From assembly GCA_002770795.1 (NCBI GenBank), contig PCTP01000172.1, positions 524-26,569 of the forward strand: DNA of 26,046 bases, read 5' to 3'. The notes beneath the pieces are model-generated. The model did not search any database. It was not told the origin of the DNA and saw nothing but the letters and a program-made list of their open reading frames with translations. Positions 1-7,369 of the stretch are shown here, piece by piece. Each line of letters starts with the position of its first letter. Positions within the stretch are counted from its first letter, which is position 1. Made by a program: the position numbers and the translations under genes. Source of the DNA: Gammaproteobacteria bacterium CG22_combo_CG10-13_8_21_14_all_40_8 (lineage in GTDB: Bacteria > Pseudomonadota > Gammaproteobacteria > Enterobacterales > GCA-002770795).

Positions 1-1193
1 GAAAACTTGAATAAAGGGGCTAAAGGGCCAAAGGTTTCCTCGCGAGCAATCAACATGGAGCTATTGGCATTGGTAATGATGGTGGGCTCGAAAAAATTCC
101 CCCCCTTGCGGTGAGATTTGCCACCGATCACAACTTTGGCACCTTTTAGAATGGCATCATCCAGATGGCGTTGTACTTTTAAAACGGCATCTTTGTTGAT
201 TAATGGTCCAGTGGTCACGCCTGCATCAAGGCCATTTCCAACTTTAAGTTTATCTACGGCTAAAATCAGTTTTTCGGTGAAGGCCTCGTAAACGCCTTCT
301 TGTATATACAAACGATTTGCGCAAACGCAGGTTTGTCCAGCATTACGATATTTTGCGATAATCGTGCCTTCTACGGCGGCATCGAGATCGGCATCATTAA
401 ACACAATAAAGGGTGCATTGCCACCTAGCTCCAGGGATAATTTTTTCAAACTGGGGGCACATTGTGCCATCAGTTTGATGCCAACAGCGGTTGATCCCGT
501 GAAGGATAGTTTACGCACCACCGGATTGGCGCACAACTCATCGCCTATGGTTTTAGCATCACCCGTAATCACATTAAACACACCAGCTGGAATGCCAGCA
601 CGATGGGCAAGTTCAGCAAGCGCAAGGGCGGTAAATGGTGTTTGTGGTGCGGGCTTGACCACCATGGTACAACCGGCAGCTAAAGCGGGCGCTGCTTTGC
701 GTGTAATCATTGCCGCTGGGAAATTCCAAGGAGTGATGGCCGCTGTCACTCCAACGGGTTGTTTAATCACAATTAAACGTTTATCTCGCTGATGAGCCGG
801 TATGGTATCGCCGTAAATACGCTTGCCTTCTTCACTAAACCATTCAATAAAGGATGCGGCGTAGGCTACTTCGCCTCTTGCTTCTGCCAGCGGTTTTCCC
901 TGTTCTGTGGTCATCAGCATGGCAAGATCATCTGCATGCTCATTCAACAAGTCAAACCAGCACCGCAACAAAGCACCACGCTCTTTGGCAGTGAGTGAAC
1001 GCCACGCTGGTAAGGCTTTTTCGGCAGCCTGAATAGCTTGCTGAGTTTCAGTCTGACCCATCATTGGAACGCTGGCTATAGCTTCAGCGTTGGCTGGGTT
1101 GCAAATTATGGTGGATTCTTTATTGTCTGCATCGCGCCACTCGCCATTGATATAACATTGTTGGCGCAATAACTGGAGATCATTTAATAACAA
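1..1193 (-). CDS. gabD: Succinate-semialdehyde dehydrogenase, 3' end outside window
   Basis: NAD(P)+-dependent aldehyde dehydrogenase oxidising succinate semialdehyde to succinate, the last step of GABA/putrescine breakdown in the cytosol. About 397 of the usual ~482 residues are visible; the C-terminus runs off the left edge. The translation follows E. coli GabD closely throughout: TPWNFP near residue 154, LELGGNAPF with the general base Glu255, and GQTCVCANRLY with the catalytic Cys289, one residue off the E. coli numbering. No ATG lies near the expected N-terminus. I chose TTG at 1193 because GAGGA sits 7 nt upstream and an in-frame TAG lies just before it; the first residues (LLNDLQLLRQQ) then match the family. 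It follows puuA after 98 bp that hold a TATAAC element (1269-1274, minus), so it may have its own promoter as well as operon transcription. Family call is firm. Confidence 0.95.
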   Translation of the reverse strand, partial: MLLNDLQLLRQQCYINGEWRDADNKESTIICNPANAEAIASVPMMGQTETQQAIQAAEKALPAWRSLTAKERGALLRCWFDLLNEHADDLAMLMTTEQGKPLAEARGEVAYAASFIEWFSEEGKRIYGDTIPAHQRDKRLIVIKQPVGVTAAITPWNFPAAMITRKAAPALAAGCTMVVKPAPQTPFTALALAELAHRAGIPAGVFNVITGDAKTIGDELCANPVVRKLSFTGSTAVGIKLMAQCAPSLKKLSLELGGNAPFIVFNDADLDAAVEGTIIAKYRNAGQTCVCANRLYIQEGVYEAFTEKLILAVDKLKVGNGLDAGVTTGPLINKDAVLKVQRHLDDAILKGAKVVIGGKSHRKGGNFFEPTIITNANSSMLIAREETFGPLAPLFKF

Positions 1194-1291
1194 GGGATGT
1201 TCCTCATAGGTAGTCTATTGATTTACACAATTGGCAAAAAATGTGATCTTCTCATTCTGCAACTATTTGTTATATAACCGATGTTTTGAGA

Positions 1292-2647
1292 TCAAACACT
1301 CAGCAAAAAAAATTCTCTCTCCCATGAGCTGACAACCCGTCTGAAGTTTTCGAGCTCTGCCTGTTTTACTGCCACAAATCCTCTAGTGAAGGCTTCGCCC
1401 AGGTATTCTTTGCAAATATCACTTTCCTCCATGGTTGCCAAGGCTTCTTCCAAGGTTAGGGGAAGATTATTCATGTTTTGACTACGGTTTTCATTGGTTC
1501 TCCCCTTTACCGGAACGGAAGGTTTTAGCTTCTCGACCATGCCCAGATATCCACACAACAAACTCGCCGCTATCGCAAGATAACAGTTTGAATCGGCGCC
1601 AGGAATTCGATTTTCAATACGACGATTTTGTGGGGAAGATTGTGGGATGCGTAAACCGCAGGTACGATTTTCTTCGCCCCATTCCAAATTAACTGGTGCA
1701 GAAGTACCGGGTAAAAAGCGACGGAAGGAGTTCACATTGGGCGCCATTAAGGGAATTAATTCTGGCACGTATCGTTGCAACCCTCCGATATATCCAAAAA
1801 ACAATGGACTCTCAGTGCCATCTTCTTGGGTAAAGATGTTTTTTCCGCTTTTTTTGTCAAGCACACTCTGATGGATATGCATAGCACTGCCTGGCTGATC
1901 AGTGACAGGTTTGGCCATAAAAGTGGCGCATACATTGTGTTTAAGTGCGGCTTCCCGCAGGGTTCGTTTAAAAACAAAGACCTGATCAGCCAGTGATAAA
2001 GGGGTTCCATGGCTAAAGTTAATTTCCATTTGGGCCGGCCCGTCTTCATGGATTAAGGTATCAATATCCAATCCTTGAGCTTCACACCATTCATACATAT
2101 CTTCAAACAGTGGATCATATTCATTTGCGGCATCGATCGAAAAAGACTGTCGTCCAGCCTCGGGTCTACCAGAACGTCCCAATGGCGGCTTAAGGGGTAA
2201 ATCGTGATCATCACTACGACTGGTGAGATAAAACTCCATTTCTGGGGCAATAATCGGCTCCCAACCTTTTTCTGCATAAAGCGCTAACACTTTCTTTAGC
2301 GCATTACGCGGCGATAGCTCAATGGGGTTTCCCATGATGTCATTACAATCATGGATGACTTGCGCGGTCGCCTCTACCGTCCAAGGCAGTAGAAAAACCG
2401 CATTTTCATCGGGAACGCAGTTAAAATCAATTTCGGCATCATCCAGCAAGTCGTAACGAGTTTCTTCATCAATTAAATCGCCCGTTACCGTTTGAAGTAA
2501 AACACTCTCGGGTAGTCGCATGCCTTTTTCGGAAAGAAACTTATCCACTGGGGTGATCTTTCCGCGCGCTATGCCAGTCATATCACTGATGACACATTCG
2601 ACTTCAGTTATTTTTTTTTCTTTTAAAAATGCTATTAATTTGTCCAT
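1292..2647 (-). CDS. puuA: Gamma-glutamylputrescine synthetase (glutamine synthetase family)
   Basis: ATP-dependent ligase of the glutamine synthetase fold, expected to join glutamate to putrescine as the first step of the glutamylated-putrescine pathway. The 451-residue length is close to PuuA (~470) and shorter than bacterial GlnA type I. Visible motifs: the N-terminal beta-grasp region, APEMEFYLTSR near residue 140, GSAMHIHQS near 255 (GS signature histidine region), SFRRFLPGTSAPVNLEWG and ENRTCGLRIP (ATP/glutamate site), and ENRIPGADSNCYLAIAA. No adenylylation-loop tyrosine motif typical of GlnA was recognised. The start lies 44 nt inside the end of puuD, so the two are translationally coupled; the SD is weak (TGAG). 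Context with puuD and puuB makes PuuA the best choice over other GS-like polyamine or ethanolamine ligases, but the exact amine substrate is inferred. Confidence 0.9.
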   Translation of the reverse strand: MDKLIAFLKEKKITEVECVISDMTGIARGKITPVDKFLSEKGMRLPESVLLQTVTGDLIDEETRYDLLDDAEIDFNCVPDENAVFLLPWTVEATAQVIHDCNDIMGNPIELSPRNALKKVLALYAEKGWEPIIAPEMEFYLTSRSDDHDLPLKPPLGRSGRPEAGRQSFSIDAANEYDPLFEDMYEWCEAQGLDIDTLIHEDGPAQMEINFSHGTPLSLADQVFVFKRTLREAALKHNVCATFMAKPVTDQPGSAMHIHQSVLDKKSGKNIFTQEDGTESPLFFGYIGGLQRYVPELIPLMAPNVNSFRRFLPGTSAPVNLEWGEENRTCGLRIPQSSPQNRRIENRIPGADSNCYLAIAASLLCGYLGMVEKLKPSVPVKGRTNENRSQNMNNLPLTLEEALATMEESDICKEYLGEAFTRGFVAVKQAELENFRRVVSSWEREFFLLSV

Positions 2648-3413
2648 GATATCTCATTTTGCTTGCAGCTCTTCGTTGACAGGCAACACCAAAGGCTTTA
2701 AATATTGATTGGTAAAAGGGGTTTTGCTTAACTTTCCACTCGGGGTGCCACTGAACACCCAGCGCAAATTCTGTTGATTCAATCACCGAAAATGCTTCAA
2801 CTAGTCCATCGGGTGCATAGGCTTCTGGGCGCAGCCCATCACCCAATTGATTCACTCCTTGAGTATGAAGCGAGTTAACTTCTGCGGTCTCACATTTCCA
2901 TGCATCATGTAGGATTCCACCAGACACCAAACTGATCTCATGAGAAAAACCATATTGTTCATCTAAAGTTTGTTTTTTGTTTTCTCTGTGTTCAATGAAG
3001 CCCTCTACTTCATACAATTGCTGATGTAACGTACCGCCAAAAGCGACATTCATTTCCTGAAAACCACGACAGATACCTAATAAGGGTAGTCCAGATTCGA
3101 TAGCCGCGCAAATAAGGGGTAAGGTAGTTGCATCACGATTGGGATCATGTAGCGTACCTTTGACACTGGCTTCACCCCGATAATGTTGAGGTTCAATATT
3201 TGAAGGGGAACCAGATAATAAAAGTCCATCGAGACAAGATAATAGGGTGCGAATAGGTTGTTGATGGCTAAGTGATGGCAACATAAGAGGCCATCCACCC
3301 GCACCATTCACAATCGCCAACAGGTATTTCTCGCCCACCAGATTATAATTGTGCTGACCTAGCATCTGATTGCAGGCAACCACGCCAATTAAAGGTGGAT
3401 CAACATTTGACAT
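2604..3413 (-). CDS. puuD: Gamma-glutamyl-GABA hydrolase (class I amidotransferase-like, peptidase C26)
   Basis: Cytosolic hydrolase expected to split gamma-glutamyl-GABA into glutamate and GABA. The 269-residue protein is a class I glutamine-amidotransferase fold: LLGICRGFQEMNVAFGG carries the nucleophile Cys115, and GVQWHPEW carries His223 and Glu225. Both are within one residue of the E. coli PuuD positions as I recall them. SGSPSNIEP near residue 68 is the oxyanion-loop region. A good SD (GAGGTG, about 5 nt before ATG) fixes the start. The basic C-terminal tail (KMRYHGQINSIFKRKKNN) is encoded in the overlap with puuA and is probably dispensable. It lies 58 bp after puuB and is very likely co-transcribed with it. 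Confidence 0.93.
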   Translation of the reverse strand: MSNVDPPLIGVVACNQMLGQHNYNLVGEKYLLAIVNGAGGWPLMLPSLSHQQPIRTLLSCLDGLLLSGSPSNIEPQHYRGEASVKGTLHDPNRDATTLPLICAAIESGLPLLGICRGFQEMNVAFGGTLHQQLYEVEGFIEHRENKKQTLDEQYGFSHEISLVSGGILHDAWKCETAEVNSLHTQGVNQLGDGLRPEAYAPDGLVEAFSVIESTEFALGVQWHPEWKVKQNPFYQSIFKAFGVACQRRAASKMRYHGQINSIFKRKKNN

Positions 3414-3471
3414 AGTTCACCTCAAAATCTATTCATGGGTTCTGGTTTTACACAAACAGACCATCGCATCA

Positions 3472-4755
3472 TCAAAATCCCAGTTTATCGCGCAAAGAGT
3501 AATACCAAGCGCCCATTGCTGTTAAAGGGATACGAAACAAGTTACCACCTGGAAATGGGTAATGCGGCAGACTGGCGAAAGCATCAAAGCGCTCAGCTTT
3601 ACCGCGCAGGGCTTCGGCCAGCACCTTACCAGCCAAATGGGTATAAGTGACTCCGTGGCCACTACAACCTTGCGAGTAATAAATATTATCGCCGATACGC
3701 CCAACCTGTGGCAGGCGTGATAAAGTTAATAGGAAGTTGCCTGTCCAAGCGAACTCAATCTTTTTATTTGCCAATTGAGGAAAGGTCTTAAGCATTTTTG
3801 GACGGATGATGGCTTCAATATCGTCAGGGTCGCGTGCACCATATACGACTCCACCACCAAACAGCAATCGGTTATCGCCAGAAAGCCGAAAATAGTCGAG
3901 CAGATAATTGCAATCTTCAACACAGTAATCTTGTGGAAGCAGACTTTTGGCAAGCTCTGGGGAAAGTTGCTCTGTAGCCACAATCTGACTACCACAGGGC
4001 ATCGATTTGGCTGAGAGCTCAGGGATTAGGTTGCCTAGATATGCATTGCCTGCAACCACCACAAACTTGGCTTTAACTAATCCATGTGCGGTTTGCACCA
4101 CAGGATTGGCACGACGATCAACCTTAATAACCGCCGAATTTTCATGAATAATACCACCCAAGCTTTCTACTGCTGCCGCTTCACCCAAAGCAAGATTCAA
4201 AGGATGAACATGTCCACCGCTTCTATCGAGCAGGCCGCCTATATAATTTTGTGTTGCCACAACTTCGCGAATACCCTGACTATCGAGAAGCTCTAGCTGT
4301 GTATGTCCATAACGCTCCCACAATTTCTTTTGTGTTTCAAGATGACCCATTTGTTTTTGGGTAATGGCCGCAAAAACGCCCCCCTCTTTCAGTTCACACT
4401 GAATATTGTATTTGGTTATTCGTTCACGAATAATGCGTCCACCCTCGAATGCCATTAGTCCAAGTAGTTTGCTATGCTCAGGACTCGCTATTCGTTCGAT
4501 ATTATCAATGTCGCGACTATAGCTGTTGACTATCTGTCCACCATTACGGCCAGATGCGCCAAAACCCACTTTGACCGCATCCAGAAGAGTGACTTTGAAT
4601 CCATTTTCTAATAAAAAAAGTGCGGTTGATAGGCCAGTAAAACCTGCACCTACAACACAAACATCCGTCTCTTCCTCTCCCATAAGTGAGGGGCGTTCAG
4701 GAGCCGAGTTGGCGGAATGGGCATAGTAGGAATCAGGGTAGGAAGTGTGTGACAT
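3472..4755 (-). CDS. puuB: Gamma-glutamylputrescine oxidase, FAD-dependent
   Basis: Flavoprotein of the D-amino-acid-oxidase (DAO/GlyA) family, expected to oxidise gamma-glutamylputrescine to gamma-glutamyl-gamma-aminobutyraldehyde with release of ammonia and peroxide. The N-terminus carries the dinucleotide-binding motif VVGAGFTGLSTALFL (from about residue 34), followed by GFGASGRNGGQIVNSYSRD, a very characteristic PuuB-type signature. The C-terminus has VGRIGDNIYYSQGCSGHGV, the second FAD-contact segment. Length 427 equals the family norm (~426). ATG at 4755 is preceded by TGGAG at a good distance. It is the first gene of the minus-strand puu operon. Other DAO-family amine oxidases are possible in isolation, but puuA and puuD beside it settle the call. 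Confidence 0.92.
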   Translation of the reverse strand: MSHTSYPDSYYAHSANSAPERPSLMGEEETDVCVVGAGFTGLSTALFLLENGFKVTLLDAVKVGFGASGRNGGQIVNSYSRDIDNIERIASPEHSKLLGLMAFEGGRIIRERITKYNIQCELKEGGVFAAITQKQMGHLETQKKLWERYGHTQLELLDSQGIREVVATQNYIGGLLDRSGGHVHPLNLALGEAAAVESLGGIIHENSAVIKVDRRANPVVQTAHGLVKAKFVVVAGNAYLGNLIPELSAKSMPCGSQIVATEQLSPELAKSLLPQDYCVEDCNYLLDYFRLSGDNRLLFGGGVVYGARDPDDIEAIIRPKMLKTFPQLANKKIEFAWTGNFLLTLSRLPQVGRIGDNIYYSQGCSGHGVTYTHLAGKVLAEALRGKAERFDAFASLPHYPFPGGNLFRIPLTAMGAWYYSLRDKLGF

Positions 4756-5030
4756 TTGTTACTCCAGGATGATATTTTTGGAGAGGCAGGCCTTTTATTT
4801 TTGCATGGCAAAAAATCAATATTGCTTGTTTACAGCATAACGCCTATTCATCAATAAAGTGAAGTGATATTCCAAATTTTAATGCATCTTTATGCAACTC
4901 AAGATGGAACTGACTGGCATAGACTAGAATCACTGTCATAACTCATGCTGTTTTATGCTAATATTATCTAAGACATAATACTTTAAGTTTGTGCACAACA
5001 AACAAAGTACTATCAACTGATGAGACCCAT
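4756..5030. promoter_or_regulatory. Divergent intergenic region between puuB and the broken argB-like gene
   Basis: This 275-bp non-coding stretch must carry the puu operon promoter (minus) and a promoter for the plus-strand gene. On the plus strand TATTAT at 4962-4967 is a 5/6 match to the -10 hexamer, with no convincing -35 at normal spacing. On the minus strand several AT-rich stretches (4790-4830) could serve, but I cannot pick one. No RNA element or clear PuuR-type operator was recognised. Confidence 0.35.
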
Positions 5031-6008
5031 ATGACGAATTCCCACCCAGAAATAAAAGACACCATCATTCAGCTCCTATCCAATTTAGCCAATCCCAAGG
5101 AAATTAAGCAATATCTAAAACGTTTTGTCGATGCGGGCCAATCTCACTTTGCCGTGATTAAAGTGGGTGGCGCAATCTTAGATAATGATCTGGATAACCT
5201 TTGTTCTTCACTGGCCTTTCTTGAACGCATCGGATTGTTCCCAATAGTTGTACATGGAGCTAGGCCTTAACTGAATAAGAATTTGCAAGAAGCTGGAGTC
5301 GCTAGCGAGTTTATCGAAGGGCAAAGAGTCACCAGCGCCGCTGTTTTGAATATTGCTTGTAAAACATTTATTCAGCAAAATCTTAAGTTGGCCAATCGAT
5401 TACAGGCCATGGGTGTTAAAACAGCCTCTCTAACCAGCGGTGTTTTTCAGGCAACGAAGTCATTGGATGCAAATCTAGGATTTGTTGGAGATGTCTCTGC
5501 GGTTGATCTCAGCGCAATTCAGTCTGCTATTGATAGCGGCGCTATTCCTATTATTTCCTCATTAGCCACCACTGCCAATGGTCAATGTCTTAACATTAAT
5601 GCAGATATCGCCACCAACCAGCTTGCAATAGCACTTAAACCCTACAAAATTATATTTCTCACCGAAACTGGCGGCTTGCTGGATGACAAAGGAGAGATCA
5701 TTTCATCGGTCAATCTGGTCACCGACTTTGACCATTTAATGCAACAAAGCTGGTTAAATGGTGGAATGAAATTAAAGATCCGCCAAGTTTCTGATATTTT
5801 AGATCAGCTACCCGCAACGGCATCCGTATCCATTACCAAACCTCAAAATCTGGCCAAAGAGCTGTTTACCCACAAAGGTTCGGGTACTTTATTGAGAAAG
5901 GGCGAATCGATTTTAATCCATAGCCATGTTGAAGACATCGATAAAAACCGGCTTACCGAGTTATTACAAACCAGCTTCCATAAAACATTGGACAAGGATT
6001 ATTTTTAG
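5031..6008 (+). pseudogene. argB: N-acetylglutamate kinase (fused NAGK/NAGS type), nonsense mutation, acetyltransferase domain missing
   Basis: The translation matches the kinase half of the bifunctional N-acetylglutamate kinase/synthase found in Xanthomonas-like bacteria: NPKEIKQYLKRF, FAVIKVGGAIL, SSLAFLERIGLFPIVVHG, then LNINADIATNQLA, KIIFLTETGGLLD, LMQQSWLNGGMKLKI, SVSITKPQNL, ELFTHKGSGTLL. A TAA at 5268-5270 interrupts the reading frame exactly where the family has Gln in VVHGxGPQL. The codons on both sides are in the same frame, so a single CAA-to-TAA change explains it. The gene then ends at DKDYF (TAG 6006-6008), just where the C-terminal GNAT acetyltransferase domain (about 150 residues) should begin, and no remnant of that domain follows. 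The arginine-pathway enzyme is therefore probably dead; readthrough, restart inside the gene, or a sequence error cannot be excluded. ATG 5031 is chosen because the upstream TTG extension (4989) does not look like the family. Confidence 0.85.
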
Positions 6009-6026
6009 TGAAAGCAAATGGGTGTC

Positions 6027-6055
6027 CTAGATACTCTCTAGATACTCTAGATACT
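6027..6055. repeat. Short direct repeat, three copies of CTAGATACT
   Basis: CTAGATACT occurs at 6027-6035, 6038-6046 and 6047-6055, with a CT spacer between the first two. It lies 19 bp after the truncated NAGK gene, at the place where the missing acetyltransferase domain should be. CTAG is rare in most enterobacteria-like genomes. It may mark the repair junction of the deletion; that is inference. Confidence 0.8.
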
Positions 6056-6154
6056 ATCCCATAACTTAGGATTATCACCGAACAGTAAAGAAAAGTTTTT
6101 TTGGAAATCTTCCAATTGGGTGGCCAAAAAAAGTTGACCACTACAATTATTTCA

Positions 6155-6183
6155 TTGTTAGAAGCTGTAACTTACATTATAGT
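6155..6183 (+). promoter_or_regulatory. Candidate sigma-70 promoter for the 55-residue membrane protein
   Basis: TTGTTA (6155-6160), a 17-bp spacer, and TATAGT (6178-6183, 5/6 match to TATAAT) form a plausible promoter. Transcription would start near 6190 and give a leader of about 65 nt before the ATG at 6256. Confidence 0.45.
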
Positions 6184-6255
6184 ATGCACAACCTTCAGTC
6201 TATTTTAGATGCAAAGGCTATTTAAATTAAATAAGTCGTTTACACAGGAGTTTTT

Positions 6256-6423
6256 ATGCCAGTATCAGGTTTTATAATGTTTTTGACAATGTTTTTGCCA
6301 TTTCTGCTCATTGTTCCTTTGGTTATGTTCGTTGTGGCTCATAGACAGATGGCTAGAGCACAAACTGAGATGGCTCAACACATTGGTGAAATAGCCAAAA
6401 AAATGGACGGTGGTCAATTATAG
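6256..6423 (+). CDS. Small single-span membrane protein, 55 residues
   Basis: Short gene with a strong SD (AGGAG, 6 nt before ATG) and a plausible promoter. The product begins with a hydrophobic span (about residues 5-28, FIMFLTMFLPFLLIVPLVMFV). A short polar, mildly amphipathic tail follows (AHRQMARAQTEMAQHIGEIAKKMDGGQL) that is probably a cytoplasmic helix. I do not recognise a named family. It stands alone between the broken argB-like gene and the minus-strand protease gene. The clean SD, the start-to-stop organisation and the typical bitopic small-protein layout argue that it is real. Function unknown. Confidence 0.7.
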   Translation: MPVSGFIMFLTMFLPFLLIVPLVMFVVAHRQMARAQTEMAQHIGEIAKKMDGGQL

Positions 6424-6571
6424 GATTGAAAAAAGCAATAAGGATGATGTGCATTCGCACTCCACTCGGTTTGGAAGAGGTCTGCATCTCTACCTCGGTT
6501 TGTTAGTTTCGGTCTAAAAGTAAAAATTAGCGCCAACTTAACTTACTTTATGCCTTAACGCCGATTCTCCC

Positions 6572-7213
6572 TCAGAAAAAAATCAAATACTGAGATAAAG
6601 ACTGAGCTACCCCCATTAATTTCGAAAATATCGGAATCCCCACAAAGCTCAGTGCAATCAGCCCAAATAAAATCATCGTTCCATATTGCTGATTCCATTG
6701 TAGGTATTTGTATCCAGCCTGAGGCTTCATAAAATAAGGCAAAATATAATGGCCATCTAAAGGACCGATTGGAAGTAAGTTGAAAAGCATTAACAAGAGA
6801 TTGATAAGCGCCAGATATTGCAAAAAAAACATCACAAAAGACGTATTTAAAGCATCCATTTGATAATGAACAGCCGCAGCGCCAATATTTAGGGTAATGA
6901 TGGCAAGGAGTAAATTCATACCCGGTCCAGCAGCCGAAACCCATAAGGACGCTTGGGGGGAGTTAAATTTGCTTGGGTTGATTGGAACGGGTTTGGCATA
7001 ACCAAAACCGATGGTTGCAACCATGAGTAACCCCATTAAATCTATATGCACCCATGGATTGAGAGTGAGTCTGCCCATTCTTTGGGCGGTGTCATCACCA
7101 AAGTGCTTTGCTGTTATCGCATGACCGAACTCATGAAAGGTTAATGAAAGGATGATAGAAAACAATAGCATAGCAAATAATTCATATCGGCCTTGAAACA
7201 GTAAATTGATCAT
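6572..7213 (-). CDS. Site-2-protease family membrane metalloprotease (M50)
   Basis: Polytopic inner-membrane zinc protease of the M50/S2P group, short form without PDZ or CBS domains. The zinc site is visible: HEFGH at residues 27-31 inside the first hydrophobic segment (ILSLTFHEFGHAITAKHFGD). A variant of the second motif, NLLPIGPLDGHYIL, gives the third ligand Asp153. Hydrophobic segments lie at roughly 12-30, 55-72, 88-112, 126-148 and near 175-195. The conserved LTLNPWVHIDLMG stretch is typical of the YwhC-like subgroup found in many bacteria. Length 213 fits that subgroup. The substrate is unknown; these enzymes cleave membrane-embedded peptides. It is isolated, divergent from the downstream plus-strand gene, and has only a weak SD. 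Confidence 0.88.
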   Translation of the reverse strand: MINLLFQGRYELFAMLLFSIILSLTFHEFGHAITAKHFGDDTAQRMGRLTLNPWVHIDLMGLLMVATIGFGYAKPVPINPSKFNSPQASLWVSAAGPGMNLLLAIITLNIGAAAVHYQMDALNTSFVMFFLQYLALINLLLMLFNLLPIGPLDGHYILPYFMKPQAGYKYLQWNQQYGTMILFGLIALSFVGIPIFSKLMGVAQSLSQYLIFF

Positions 7214-7304
7214 AAAGTCATCATTCCAGAGAGGTAAACCAAAAACTTGGTTGTAGAGTGTAAACTAAAATCACTTCCAATGTGATGAAATTGTATTTGC
7301 CTAC

Positions 7305-7310
7305 TATAAT
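7305..7310 (+). promoter_or_regulatory. Perfect -10 hexamer upstream of the RelA/SpoT-like gene
   Basis: TATAAT at 7305-7310 is a perfect -10 element. The -35 region (around 7281-7288, TGTGATGA) is poor, so activation or a weak promoter is likely. The predicted start near 7317 gives a leader of about 50 nt before 7366. Confidence 0.45.
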
Positions 7311-7339
7311 GATTAGATGACCAATAACAAGGGTTTTCC

Positions 7340-7369
7340 ATGAATTTCCCGCAAAGAAGAATGTTATGA
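7340..7369 (+). other. Nine-codon leader ORF overlapping the next start codon
   Basis: ATG at 7340 opens a nine-residue frame (MNFPQRRML) whose TGA stop (7367-7369) overlaps the ATG of the following gene (7366-7368) as ATGA. An SD-like AAGGG lies about 7 nt before 7340. The layout would allow translational coupling, but so short a frame can occur by chance. Confidence 0.3.

Noticed and set aside
364..998. Plus-strand frames opposite gabD
   Set aside because: They run antisense to a strongly conserved aldehyde dehydrogenase and have no SD or family features.
6555..6944. 129-residue minus-strand frame inside the protease gene
   Set aside because: It overlaps the HExxH protease in another frame and its residues (Cys/Trp/Tyr-rich) are typical of out-of-frame translation.
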